From the NCBI GenBank assembly GCA_964019335.1, contig OZ025651.1, forward strand, positions 310,001 to 374,000: a stretch of 64,000 nucleotides of DNA, written 5' to 3'. The DNA comes from Diplonema japonicum. Its lineage: Eukaryota; Euglenozoa; Diplonemea; Diplonemida; Diplonemidae. The translations under genes and the position numbers were made by a program. Below are positions 53,801 through 63,300 of this stretch, one piece after another. Under the pieces are notes generated by a model. The model did no database searches. It was not told the origin of the DNA and saw only the letters and a program-made list of their open reading frames with translations. Positions within the stretch are counted from its first letter, which is position 1. Each line of letters starts with the position of its first letter.

Positions 53801-55638
53801 CTATTGTTGCGGAGCTCAGATATTTTGTACTCGTTGACTGCCGTGCAGAATGTCGACTCGAAGGTGCGCTTACGATCGTCCAAATCTTGACCCGGCAACA
53901 GAGACTTTAGGTTGGTAGCCTCGAGCATCTCAGCATGAGTCAAACGCTTGTTGGGGTCCTCATTAAGGAAGCACCACGGCAGGATAGTCTTGGATTGCGC
54001 CAGGTTGAAGATCTTCATGCGGTACCTTGTGTTCTTGTCGCTGGGACATTGGCCTTGCCACCCAAAGGTGATGGTCTTCTCACCAGCGGCAATGAGATGC
54101 AGGGAAGTAACAGGATTCAGAACTATCTCTGATAGAACAGAGTCTTCTGTCGACGCAGAGGCCGACGACGCGGACGCTGAGGAAGCAGCAACAGAAACAG
54201 GAGAGGAATCATTTTGAACGGGGTCTACGGCTTCCTCCGAAGTGATTCCTACCAATTCAGCATCACTCTTCTCCCTTGTCGATCGAAGAGAATCCAACAA
54301 ATGGGTGCTTTCATCAAGGCAACTTTCGTCAATGCCCGTCATGACACTCGGGCTACGAATGCTCTGTAGGCTTGCGACGTTCTGCAGGAGGTTTGTCGAT
54401 GATTCTATAGGAGGCAAGCCCACATGGGTTTTGGTCGGCTTAGAGTTGATAAGCTTGTTATGAGATTTCTTTTTCAATATCGGCGACATGGGTTCCCTTC
54501 TCTTCCTGGCTGTCTGAAAAGAAGTTTCAAGGCACACTTCGGCTAGGCCCCACATGCTATTCGGCGTGATCATGAGCGTGGCACGCAGGACTACCCCTTT
54601 GGGCAATTCCCTGACAGTGATGGAAGTCGCCTCGGAGGGGAGGGTTTTCTCAATAGTAAAACCAGTATCATCGGTAACGCAAAGATGTCTCGTATAAAGG
54701 GGGGAACCGGCACTGGAAATAACCCTTGCAAGGGAATGGTCGAGGGCAAGGTACTGCATGGAAGCAGGTATAGTGGGGTAAGGTTTGTCAGAGGGACGCC
54801 ATTCGAGAACGGCTGTCGTGGCTGAGATCAGGTTGGGTTTGGAGAATTCCGGTTCAGGGTGGGTCTGGAACACAGAGTCGTGCGACCATGGGCCGAACAA
54901 CGCTGACACGGAGCAACGCGGGCGGACTCTTGCAGAATATACTGTTCCGGGCAGCAACCCGGCTGCAACTGCCGTCACAGTCTCTCCACACACCACAACG
55001 AATCTACCGCTCGCCACGTCTGTCACCTTCAACTCGTACACGTCGTCAAGGAACGTTGACAGCGGTGCTGTTATGACGTCGCTCTGCTGGATGTACACCG
55101 GTTTCCCCATTTGTCTGTCCCTTGCAATCCTCGCTGTTTTCTGCCTCTTGTTGAGGCCTTCGTAAGGATCCCTTTGGGCACATTTCCCACCCCTCGCCCA
55201 CGACAACTCCGCATGCGCCTCACCTACAACAAGCAACCTGTAGATACCCAGTAGCGCGGCTGTCTGAACCTTTCTAACAATTTCTTCGCTTCCGTTCGTG
55301 AGGGTTAAGGTGTACACCGTGTCCTGGCGGAGTGTGAGGAACATGGTGTAGCCCGGCGATGGTATTACAACTGCGGGGCGTGTGTTCAGCTTCACGCTCC
55401 ATACGGAGCCGGGGTCGCCTTCTAAATAAATCCCAAAGTACGTTTCCCTCACAGGGCACACCACTACGCTAAGGCCTGCCTGTTGAATCTGCGGCTTCGG
55501 CCTCGCAGGGAGGCCTATGAACCGCAGAGGGAGATCGTTGGAAAGGCTTGAGGACACTTCAGCGATGTCAAGGCACGGTGAGAGAGCAGGGAGGAGTGAG
55601 GCAGCCACAGCAGCAGACGCCATCGCCTGAGCTGGCAT
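47812..55638 (-). CDS. Giant fibronectin type III repeat protein
   Basis: About 2608 residues without introns. The start is taken at 55638 because an acceptor (CCCAG, 55652) would remove the ATG at 55671; an out-of-frame ATG lies 4 bases before it. The protein is a chain of roughly ten or more fibronectin type III modules. Many end with W-x-x-W-S-x-x-V/I-x-F-x-T (for example WGQWSQLVRFTT, WGQWSELVTFHT, WSLWSNHIMIQT, WGSWSNKVLLTL, FGPWSHDSVFQT), recalling the W-S-x-W-S motif of cytokine-receptor modules. A basic coiled coil (about 1040-1155, EEHNRLIEKEKEYWKTL...RRRKRRREK) lies in the middle. The tail (about 2380-2608) is disordered and basic. With no signal peptide or membrane helix, it is probably an intracellular scaffold, perhaps of the flagellum or cytoskeleton. 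Confidence 0.88.
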   Translation of the reverse strand: MPAQAMASAAVAASLLPALSPCLDIAEVSSSLSNDLPLRFIGLPARPKPQIQQAGLSVVVCPVRETYFGIYLEGDPGSVWSVKLNTRPAVVIPSPGYTMFLTLRQDTVYTLTLTNGSEEIVRKVQTAALLGIYRLLVVGEAHAELSWARGGKCAQRDPYEGLNKRQKTARIARDRQMGKPVYIQQSDVITAPLSTFLDDVYELKVTDVASGRFVVVCGETVTAVAAGLLPGTVYSARVRPRCSVSALFGPWSHDSVFQTHPEPEFSKPNLISATTAVLEWRPSDKPYPTIPASMQYLALDHSLARVISSAGSPLYTRHLCVTDDTGFTIEKTLPSEATSITVRELPKGVVLRATLMITPNSMWGLAEVCLETSFQTARKRREPMSPILKKKSHNKLINSKPTKTHVGLPPIESSTNLLQNVASLQSIRSPSVMTGIDESCLDESTHLLDSLRSTREKSDAELVGITSEEAVDPVQNDSSPVSVAASSASASSASASTEDSVLSEIVLNPVTSLHLIAAGEKTITFGWQGQCPSDKNTRYRMKIFNLAQSKTILPWCFLNEDPNKRLTHAEMLEATNLKSLLPGQDLDDRKRTFESTFCTAVNEYKISELRNNSNYGVKMCAFDDVHECWMEWCTPTIMTTQKIAELSISLLTHSGVVLRPSHASEYRTELQVTIHDGSSTQKLQSYFNPSVDLCVEDLSGNSRYAFQSRHEQSNKRWGSWSNKVLLTLRYVPIDLAPLGEDGFEVQWTVRDLSAMQTGVFNKFFVIATAMSTKKTEVIDIDPLPPKPKWRYTGLAQDRYKVSFLQVVQYADEDAWAQSIKYFWQEQYAAIALIKQLEILVSKIGEESVALFGIQENSKTVSKLPRPYTLDSASLEQEKQLLGVMQRLRNNFTSAECEGMAKDIVRFEVSVTRLDSDSTFTKKFAPTAQLGCVVSGLSPDKSYSIKLKPQLVAGNTTYWGQWSQLVRFTTLGKLTIDADVIGEDFVHIKWARSLPFKTKHEIRETAALERLMAAGGVGLADEEKEEHNRLIEKEKEYWKTLKEERDGRRARRRKRRREKYKDGGFDDVSESQSGMVDEWVAVMREFAKVEERERRRHALRRQKQERIKKNKEIRIKLEEQRQTLMQQKKKDVISIARKQGQAVPNIRDLVVVLTEEEQDRFAYEEEEVSSDSTDDGDDHPYLSVVYRMETDYEVWVRVEGERDPLTHPVAWDEDQFLIQGLMSGVRHAIKLRQRTLVGKWSLWSNHIMIQTLTDIRVKVHEVGEEYVSLSCSRAPVSVDGEEDEEATQVITLSDDNGTVAGYQVRITFRSEVKNRSASATSQPFEFIKDVSLENFSDIFLVAGLMTDSLYSICIRVRVKGEYWGQWSELVTFHTAKAIVVSLHSLTETCFQVSWERPPLDKVEPKQPILTINASGEYEAIYQTQTVSNNVQHWKMEMEGDVPGETGTWVHRMVVTQHVLAENSMSFSQLRPDAIYKISVRSYDTVGMLSPLSPPLYVATKPETMSRVTVIGEHYAMVCIERTPRRAEVEDLRACGERLLQYEAQEERNSKGKKTRKRRQRIVDPKLLSQDQLLFMEGATVVVQDGLDKEYDIRVITGSCELKGKIPKQTESIAVTKTFAMETRVLQNLEPGMTYSCFSRACHQSGDAEPKWGTWCGPSIFETLAPILVILKRVCEKYVDVTLTKAKASDSKIDTCASYQMAINLNVVPTSIELQPETETTLRINSLSRDSLYSVLLRNVIFSMNIAERKVCYDHWYPNFHFRTLPRRPCMPILYEARHVNNDLMLGLFWRTETDADCVTCPDLVLHSEQAKIESMKTAMQCRFVQLWGARSGLVVVERQIEEDEESDEKQSAMSSPGNSPHSSPKNSPRSVQGTMLSRKLAPEMPALLETLMGSTVADTLRAVYRLDAKSLRGLLTQMNASHADLPSTPTTELAVRLAHVTHSTVHYSTVDYREFSGSCRTVEMKHDAADRSFMLKMPSPSPSESHQELTDEGQYNSYYPMIKTTAKYVWYCKDSYEDREDDYDDDDGLDMLISGDIIIISLPQSTGMTTEYSVTKTFGSANACTTFADSPTIEETHQSTYGYLLQAASVISLSNGDHGVWQDVGEIDGDGFARIKISKGKLCDYAFRLRGRNSNADKYYNKYSGTRPPAKLWSQYSISVSWKDTRPPKACTNLRVRSVSHTTAVLDWNPPEDAMQHNQLCYDVFLMRVGIDASWVLFCKARSYTCVLSNLAIKTVFKATVRPTSTYGTGTMCHNVRFTTNLTVNKHKAAENHGQPSDLWAVAEWNWPYPCDTKFDRTRPPFQSAFHLPVNNALARKRDLYSIQKACTLRIAPFLLIPEKDFPVEPISSPASPSFENFMDNQSTEASEPLTPTTPKPRRKGSVEGYKRVKRRRSMRVEEGQFSYNPPDPSTVLISCIMQNKDAGQKKRSVRFTIPEAEVKKEEILPIHSRKKKSIDRRSSSPVAVLSGVTTAADMICWRNVRRESYRGSNVIHDDDFFQEDLDFRTTSHNGIGMVLPGGDGRKENIFSQWDSNIDDKDKVAEPPHRRRKSKKKKIKIPRPPAHQHSATPHHTRTTTVSFANNRAAHFTTRFVQTPVSVIPGEWGVRQQE

Positions 55639-55757
55639 GTCATAGTGGGCCCTGGGAGAAAAATGATGCAAAAAAAGAAGGATGAGAGGGGATATTTTTA
55701 ACTTAATAATAACGTGTAACTGAAAGTTTTAAAAAATTGGTGTTCCTCCCCTCCCCT

Positions 55758-55958
55758 TCAAAACCTCCATGGTACTGAAGTCCCGTACCCTGCGCTCCTG
55801 TTTGGGCCGGAGACGTACGCCACTACAGGCCGGGGTTCCCCTGATAACAGAGCCGCTTTTCTTTTCCGCTGTATTTGGGCGTTTTTCAACTGTTTTGCCT
55901 GCGCCTCGTGGTATCCTTTTTCAAAGCCCTCTGCAAAAGAGGCCGCGCAGGCTGGCAT
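55758..55958 (-). CDS. Small 66-residue basic protein
   Basis: A frame from ATG at 55958 (MPACAASFAEGFEKGYHEAQ) to a stop at 55758 encodes one amphipathic basic helix (about 8-40) and a short tail ending VPWRF. It lies just 120 bases upstream of the fibronectin gene on the same strand, and its composition is coding-like. The family is not recognised; it may be a small subunit of a mitochondrial or cytoskeletal complex. Confidence 0.55.
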   Translation of the reverse strand: MPACAASFAEGFEKGYHEAQAKQLKNAQIQRKRKAALLSGEPRPVVAYVSGPNRSAGYGTSVPWRF

Positions 55959-56289
55959 GGTTTCCCCTTCTTTTTCTTTTCTTTTAGGTGTTTCTCTTTT
56001 TTTCTTTTAGATTGTGTTTCCTTTGCTGGAAAAAAAGGAAGAAAAAAAAAAAGAAGGGAAGAGAAGAGGAAAAAAAAAAAAAAAGAAAAAAAAAAAAGAC
56101 AGAGTTAATACAGAGAAGAAAGAAGTGAAAAGAGATGAGGTGCAGTATATAAAATAAAAAAAATAAAATAAAACTTGGAACATATTGTTGTTACCGTTAT
56201 CTCCCCTCTCTTTTTTTTTTTTTCTTCTTTGGACTTTAAAAAACGTGTGAGGTGGGGGTACTTGGGTTGTAACGTTAGTATTCTTGGAC

Positions 56290-56335
<46 letters not shown>

Positions 56336-58412
56336 GTCCATCTCGTGCCTTTCTCGGTTACCCATTGTGGGGGAGGCAAAAAAAAAAAGAAGAAAAAAGC
56401 GCACAATTCCCTCACTTTAAAAAAAAAGAAGAATAGTCGGTAGAGGGTTGAACTCAGTCGGGGGGCACAACGAGGGAATAATAATAATAAAAAAAAAAGA
56501 AAAAATGGGGGGGAAAAAAAAACTATTCTGACGTTGCGCTTTTTTTTTTTTTTTTTTGACCCTATAAAAGGTCATGCATACTGCGCTGCCAATAAATGAG
56601 CTTTTTTTTTCCCCACTCCCCTTTTTTTCTTTTTTTACTTAAAGTAACTTTATAATGAAATTGCTATAAATTCAAAAAAAATCACAATGATGGGGGGGAA
56701 GAGGTGTTAAGCAACGACCCAGAGCACGAAAGGCGCTCCTACGCTCCCCGGTAATTTACTAGCACGAAAAAAAAAAAAGAAACAGAAGAAAAAGGAAATA
56801 TGATAGGGGGAGGGTGTTAGCACTGGACCCACAAAAGAAAATATGAGCTCGTCCGAAAAAAAATGTCAACACTTTTTTGGGCACCTCCGAAAATTTCTTG
56901 TTTTGATTATTTGAGCAAAAAAAGGGCAGCATGCAACCATAGGAAGATGACATACAGGTGTACATGACGCCGTTCTTTCAATTGCGATGCTTGTTTTGCC
57001 ATGAGGGTGGCAGGCTTTGCAACCGGCTGCCCCCGGGAAGCGAAAAACAGAGGTCAGAAAAACGACGAAAAATGTTTAAAATGCAGTTTAAAAGCTTGAA
57101 ATGCAGCACCTAGGGTGCATAAAAGTGGTGAACACACACCTTTGTGACCCCTGGGTACAACCCAGGGTCGGGTTACTGTTAAAAGTACTTAGCGAAAAAT
57201 ATATGGCGTTGCATAGCCCCCAAAAAACCGGTTTTTTTAGCCCTATTTTTTTTGCTTTTTCGAGGGGTTCCTAAGGGAATTGGCCTAAAAGGCCCATTTT
57301 CCTGAAAACCCAATTCTTAACACTTGCCTGCTCAACATCGGTATCTTTGGGGCCATACATGCATTCTCTACCCATCTGCTGAGGTTTGTCTTTTTTTTTC
57401 TTACTCAGACTCTGACAATTAAAAATTGAGAAGTTTGCTTTTAAAGGGCCCTTAAGGGATTTTAGCCTAAAATGGGCATTGTAGCCCAAAATAGGCCAAA
57501 ATGGCAGTATTTTCCCCACCCCATTTTAATAGTGATAAAGAGCCCAAACCACCCAAAATGACCCCTTAAGTTTCACAGATTTCCCATCTGCGTCCATTTC
57601 TTCTCGCTTTCTATTGAAGAAAACAAAAAAAAAGAATATGGAGCCTGGGTCATTTACAATTTTCGGATGCCAAAAACTAAAAAAAACCATTCTAAAAAGC
57701 ATGTTTTTGCACGCGCGTTTTAGAAATGAAACAAACGGCGTGCATTGTGACCTATATGGTGTTCAAGCTCAGACTGCAATTCTGCACACAAAGTGGTGTC
57801 GGACTACTTTTGTACTTAGAAATTTTCCGAGGATTTTCCGTTGCAAAAGAGGGTCATTTGTTGACATTTTTTTTCCGGACAAGCTCATATAAAAAAATAA
57901 AGCGAGCGTATAGGGAAATTCCAAAAAAAAAAAAAAAAGAGAGAGAGAGAAACCAACACAAGGGAACCACAGGGACACGCAGCAAACATTCTCTCTTCTT
58001 TTTTTTTTTCTCTTTTTTTTTTTTGTTCCTATAAATTCTACTAGCACTTATTCCCATTCTCTCCGTTTGTTTCCATGAAACATTTTCGCCTTTTTTTTTT
58101 CATCCCCTCCTCACGGTAAAGCTCTGGAACAGGAAAAAAAAAGAGAATAGAAAACGTGTGTATCCCCCCCCCCCCCCCCCCCCGACTAAAGAAAACTTTT
58201 AACGGGATCGCTTTATAAAAAAAAAAATTTTTTTTTCTCAAGGCGATAGGAGAGGGGAGAAACCAACGAACTGAGCAACGAACGACCCAAAAAAAAAAAA
58301 AAAAAGGGGTCAAAACCAAACAAGGCAAGTGATATACGTGAGGACTTTATTTCATTTTTTTTTTTTTTTCCATTTTTTTTTCTTTTGGCACAATTTCCCC
58401 CTCCCGTCCCCC
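55959..58412. other. Long non-coding stretch with homopolymers and degenerate repeats
   Basis: 2.45 kb without a convincing gene. It has T43 at 56292-56334, a C run near 58166-58182 and many shorter A/T runs. At 57149-57167 there is a perfect 8-bp hairpin with a 3-nt loop (CCCTGGGT-ACA-ACCCAGGG). Between about 57255 and 57520 a related phrase (AAGGGA...GCCTAAAA...GGCC/GGGC) recurs two to three times, perhaps relics of a repeat. Short frames on both strands here lack start codons or family features. Confidence 0.5.
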
Positions 58413-59516
58413 CTACCCGGAATTCAGGGATTCCACCAACTGACCAAGGGTAGAAGGCAGCGGCACACGATATAGCTCCTTTCGCAGTTTTATGATGCTT
58501 GGAGACCATGTTGTGGGTACGTAGTAATATCCTCCTTGGCAGAGGATGGACCCTTCGTCGGCTTTTTGTTTCAGAAAATCAGGAACGGTGAGGGAGGACA
58601 TGGACAGCTCCTCCACCAGCTCAGAGACTATGATGAGGGTATCGTCGTGGTGGCCTCCCTTCATGGAGGAGTAGAAATTCGTGACGATAAGAGTATTCTG
58701 TTTTTGAACAACCACCTTCCGAGCGTTATCAATAAGGAGCACCTTGTCAGTGTTACGTCCCAGCGCGGAAAGATCTTTTTTAACAGCACCCTTTCCCGTC
58801 CATGACAGGTCGCGTGCAAGGGTCCAATCGAATACGTTTCCCTCCTTTGCAATCATGGATATTAAGTCCCGGGTTGCTTTGGCGTAACGTGGTACACCAG
58901 CTGTCCAGATTCCGAGGTCGATCTTGTGTTTCAAACTGCATAGTTTTCTTAAGGATGTTTCCAGCCCGGATCTGAAACGCAGCTCGGCTTTTTGTAAGGG
59001 GAACGTTTCCAAACAAAAGTGTACCTGTGTTTCATCAATGTCTAGTATGACGCAATACTCCTTGTCAGAGGGAGGCAGCGGGGCAACAACCGTGTTTCGA
59101 ATTGTTGCAATTTCTGGTAATGTGATCTGGTGCAACCGTAGTATGGTTTGCCAGCATTCCAGCTCGCTTCTTATGACGGAGGCCACGGTGTTGGCGGAGG
59201 ACAATTCCAGTGACTGTAGTGTGCACGTGGTCTCTCTGCAGGTTTCCGCGTCTTTTCTCATGTTTTTCATGATGTTTGTCAGGTTTTCTAGTTCCGTTCG
59301 AGACAGGGCGAGCTCTTCCTCGAGGATGTGTGTCTTCTTCAGGTTTTTCAGCTGCTCTTCCTGTCTAGCGTTGATCTCCTCCTCCCGCTCCCGCAGCTTT
59401 TCCAGCAATGTTGCATTGAACCTGCGTAACCGGCGGTTTTCTTGCGCGAGAAGTTTTGGGTTCGCTTCGGGTGGACTGCCTTTTTCAGCACTACCACCTA
59501 TTATCCAATCCCACAT
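58413..59516 (-). CDS. FCP1/NLI-type HAD phosphatase with N-terminal coiled coil
   Basis: 367 residues from the ATG at 59516; the frame upstream is only Lys runs from homopolymers and shadow sequence of the LC8 gene. Residues about 20-90 form a coiled coil (QENRRLRRFNATLLEKLREREEEI). The phosphatase domain starts with VILDIDETQVHF at about 158, which is the D-x-D-x-T/V catalytic motif of CTD-phosphatase relatives (first Asp the phospho-acceptor). GIWTAG follows at about 203, and KDLSALGRNTDKVLLIDN at about 245-262. This family dephosphorylates Ser/Thr on RNA polymerase II tails or signalling proteins. The coiled coil may target it. No intron is needed. Confidence 0.88.
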   Translation of the reverse strand: MWDWIIGGSAEKGSPPEANPKLLAQENRRLRRFNATLLEKLREREEEINARQEEQLKNLKKTHILEEELALSRTELENLTNIMKNMRKDAETCRETTCTLQSLELSSANTVASVIRSELECWQTILRLHQITLPEIATIRNTVVAPLPPSDKEYCVILDIDETQVHFCLETFPLQKAELRFRSGLETSLRKLCSLKHKIDLGIWTAGVPRYAKATRDLISMIAKEGNVFDWTLARDLSWTGKGAVKKDLSALGRNTDKVLLIDNARKVVVQKQNTLIVTNFYSSMKGGHHDDTLIIVSELVEELSMSSLTVPDFLKQKADEGSILCQGGYYYVPTTWSPSIIKLRKELYRVPLPSTLGQLVESLNSG

Positions 59517-59658
59517 TTCTTTTTTTTTTTCTTCTTTTTTTTTCCCTGTTTGTTTCTTTTTTTTTTTTTTTTTTTTTTTTTTGCAGTAAAAAGAAAATGT
59601 ATAGAAATTATTCACATCCTTTTTTTTTTTTTTTTTTTTTGAAAAAAGATTCCCCATT

Positions 59659-60037
59659 TTACCCTCCTCTGTCCTGTGCTTCTCGGACAGCTTTGCCTTC
59701 CACCACTGCCACGATGTTGTCTTGAGGATGCGTTCGCCATAGTAGGAAACCGAGTTCGTCGATGAAGAAATATGCAAAGTCCTTTTTTTTTTCTTTTTTT
59801 TTCTTTATTTTTTTCCATGGGTACCTTCACTTCATGAGTTACGTAGGACCCGAACTCCCTCCCCACCACCACGTGCCACTTGACACTGTACTTGGTGTCG
59901 AATTCTTTTTTTATGAACTGCGCTATGCCTTTTTGTTCCTTGAACTTTGTGAGCGCGTGTGCTGCGCAGTCAACCGCATCCTGCAGCATTTGCTTGTTCA
60001 TGTCCGTCGTTCGTATAACTGCATTCATACCTGCCAT
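59659..60037 (-). CDS. Dynein light chain LC8-type, two exons
   Basis: Exons 60037-59825 and 59781-59659, with a 43-nt A-rich intron (GTACCC...AAAAG, phase 0); 111 residues. It matches LC8 along its length: VIRTTDMNKQMLQDAVDCAAHAL, then KEFDTKYSVKWHVVVGREFGSYVTHE, then FAYFFIDELGFLLW. LC8 dimers bind dynein intermediate chains and many short linear motifs, acting as a dimerisation hub in axonemal and cytoplasmic dynein. After the usual final strand the protein continues for about 25 extra residues (HPQDNIVAVVEGKAVREAQDRGG), longer than the standard 89-residue LC8. The gene fits a flagellated organism. Confidence 0.92.
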
Positions 60038-60222
60038 CTCCCCCTACCCCCTTCCTCCTGGAGGACACACCTCCCCTCCAACCCTGTTGTTGAGTGCTTT
60101 TTTTGGCAAAAAAGAGAAAGAAAAAAAAAAGAAAAAAAAAACACTTTTTTTTTTTTTTTTGTGATAACGGATGAGCGGCGGAAGTGAAATAGAAAAAAAA
60201 AAAAAAAAAACAAAAAAAGAAG

Positions 60223-60258
<36 letters not shown>

Positions 60259-60328
60259 CACGCCACCCCCCTTTCCTCCGTTATGCATTAATTTGTCACC
60301 CCCTCCCTTTTTTGTTGCTTCTTTTTCT
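60038..60328. other. Short spacer with A/T runs
   Basis: Spacer between CstF-77 and LC8. It contains A runs of about 20-30 near 60195-60255. No gene is seen. On the minus strand these become T tracts preceding the LC8 start, suitable as a polypyrimidine tract. Confidence 0.4.
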
Positions 60329-63300
60329 TTATTTCATAAACGGCGGTGGCACAGCACTGGGGTAGGCCGCACGATGACCACCAGGTGCGTGGTGTTGGTG
60401 TTGGTGTTGGTGTTGCTGCTGATTCCGAAGAATTTCCCGGCGTGCTCGGGCTGTAAGAAAGGTTATTTTTTCTTTCCATACCATGTGTCAGAACCTGTGC
60501 CAACGACAGTGTGCACTTGTCAACTTTTTTCCTGTCTTCCGGGGTCTCCATCTTATTCCGCAGCTCCTCGATCTTCTCACGGGTTTTAGCTTGCAAAACG
60601 GAGATATCCGTCGTTTCAATCCCAAGCGTGTCCTGGTATAATTTAGGAAGAAGGAAAAAAAAAAAAAACCACCCGGCCATACCGCCAAATATTTCCTCGC
60701 CTCAGCAAAGCTTTCTTCAGGAACCCTCCCCTCAACCAGCTTCGGGATGACCGCCTTCTTGAAGCAGTCTACTATATATTGGACCTTTGGCTTCGACCCT
60801 TGGAAGGTGTCACGGTGGGGTAGCTTCTTGACAAGATGCGCTGTATTTTTTTTTTTTTTTTTTTTTTTTCCCCCTGGGATTACGGTCCATACCAATGGTA
60901 CTAGGCATTGAAGAGTAGTCATCTCGAGGGGCCACGTCATCTTCAGTCAACCGGGTGGCACCAGTGCCTGCAACAAAGTTCTTTCCTATCATATGATGGT
61001 CTTTTTCAGGTCTCGGGGCGTGCTTTGGGTCCCATGTCCCGAACGGCGTCACGACCCTTGATAGGGTCTCGGGGTCTATCACAGACCATCGCGATGATGT
61101 GGTTGGGTAGTGAACCCATTTTGTCCGGATTTCAGGCTCGCCCACAGTGCGCCTGGACCGGAGGGGGTTCCCGTGCTGTGCAAGGTTCTCTGTAAGAGGG
61201 CTTTCCCCCCGCAGTTTCATGGAACGGGCTATCACGTCATCGGGGTTTTCACCATTCAGACCAATTGTGGCAAGACGGAAGAATGCATGTTCAAGCTGAT
61301 CGATGGCCTTCATTTCCCGTGGTGACGCAGGGACCAAGCCTTCAAAGGAGTACCTGTGAACAAGCTGCCTTGCGTAGGTTCCGATTTTCATTTTTCCGAA
61401 CTTGTCTTCACGCATTTTTTCAGCCACATGTACCCCCCGCACGCCGCCCTTCCACAGTTCAAACTCGACCCGCTTGTTGTGCACGAGAAGGGCCGCATTT
61501 GCGTCCGTGTTGTCCTGCCAGTCCCCGGAACCGTCGAAAAGCTGTGAGAACAGATTTCTCAGCGTGTTTTCATCCCCCGTGCCCCACAGGGCTTGGATGT
61601 AGTTTAATAGGAAAAGCGGGTTGACTTGTTTTTCTTCTTTTTGACGCATGTAGCCGCGTTCTAATATCGACCTGGGGTCCAATGAACCTTCGGCAATCTG
61701 TGGCGGGGTAACCTTCTCCAACCTCGCGATTGCTGAGTAAAACGGCCCCGACAGCGTGGAGTCGTCCTTGTGGGCCCTCTGAAGGTGTTTTGATTGGTAG
61801 GCGTCTTGCTGCGCCTCCATTCTCGACGCGGACTTCAAGAACCGCATGAAGTGAACCCACGTCAGTGTTCGCAGCTCGCCGTGGGGGACCCTTGACAGGG
61901 TGTCCTCGAACACTGCAGTGCCAAGCACGTACGGGGTGAAGCGCATTAACCGTTTGGCTTCGACACCCTCGCCACAAACCATGCCCTGGCCAGGATGCTG
62001 CCACACAGTTTTAACTATTTTGTTGTCGATATCTTCTTGAGTCGGGCGTCTCATGGGGGTTTCGAGGAGCTTGGAGGGTTGCAGGTGGCTTAACATGTCA
62101 GTGTATGCAAATCGAAGTAAAAGGCTTGTCGGGCACGCTTTCAAGCTGTCGGAGAAGACCTTGTTCGCTTCGTCATACAAATCCTTCTCGAACAGGAAAC
62201 GGCTCTGGACGTACCAGAAAAGAGGGATTTTCGACATGCAGATCAAGGCTTTCTTGCACATGGTCACGATGCGGTGTTTCAGAATGGATGGTTCCACAGA
62301 CATGGGGTTCGACATCTCGTGGTTGACGAGGCGGTACCACAACGCGGCCTGCTCGTGGTCCTTTGTCACGGACGACCCAAGGGTTGTGGAGACGGGTATT
62401 TTAATATCAGCAGGGTAATCAACCTCCAAAGGTCTTGCGCAGTACTGAGTGTCGAGTTGCAACACAAGCGGTGCGAGTGTTTCGTTGTAGTGGTAGAGGG
62501 CTCGTTCGTGGGCGGTGCGGAGCGCTTCTGTTATTTTCATGGTGCCGACGGATTTTTCCCAAGCTTGGTACGCCTTCCAGGTCTCGGGGAGGTTTTTCAT
62601 GGGGATCTTCAAACGGTCGTTATACGCCTTTCGGATCTCCTGCTGCACTGAGAACTCTGACCCTCGCTTGGAGAGGAATTTGATGTAATCGTTCCACAGC
62701 AGGTCGGACTCGAAGTCATTCCCGACACGGTCCAAGCAGTAGCTGTACGCCTTGCGCGTCTCCGTGAACTCTTGGTACTTTGACACATAGTCTGTGTATG
62801 CCTTCCAGACAGTGACATGCTGGTACTCCCTGAGTTTTTCTCGAAAGATTTGGTCAATTTTGGTCCGGTTGTCTTCCATGGAAAAGCGGTAGTCTTCTTG
62901 GATGCTTGCAACGTACCCTACTATCGCAGTGGCGCAGGCTGGGAAAATAGATAGAATGCGCTTGTACACGTCCTCCGTGTCCTCCAGCTTGTAACGTCTT
63001 AGATCTCTTAAGATGAGGTCCCACGCTTCGGAGTCCCATTCGCAGTTGCCCACCCGTTTGAAGCAGGCTTCAACGTCCGGTGCTTTCTCGTACAGGCCTT
63101 CCCCTCTCCCGGGGCCCCACTTCGCGGCCTCCACATCTTGCAGCCCGTCTGCGAGCATCTTCTCGATTTTAATCTCGGTTTTCACATCTTTCTTCTCGTC
63201 CTTCACCTCCGCAGCAGCAGGTTCCCCACCGAACCGGACCTTTTTCCGCTCGCCTTCTTCTTTTGACGGCTCCGCCTCACGCTTTGACCCGATGCCGGGT

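Noticed and set aside
57614-57892. 92-codon plus-strand frame in the gene desert
   Set aside because: It is low complexity at both ends, with no recognisable domain, and lies on the opposite strand to every supported gene.
58413-59777. N-terminal extension of the phosphatase reading to 59777
   Set aside because: It consists of the wrong frame of LC8 exon 2 plus Lys runs from homopolymers; the phosphatase starts naturally at 59516.
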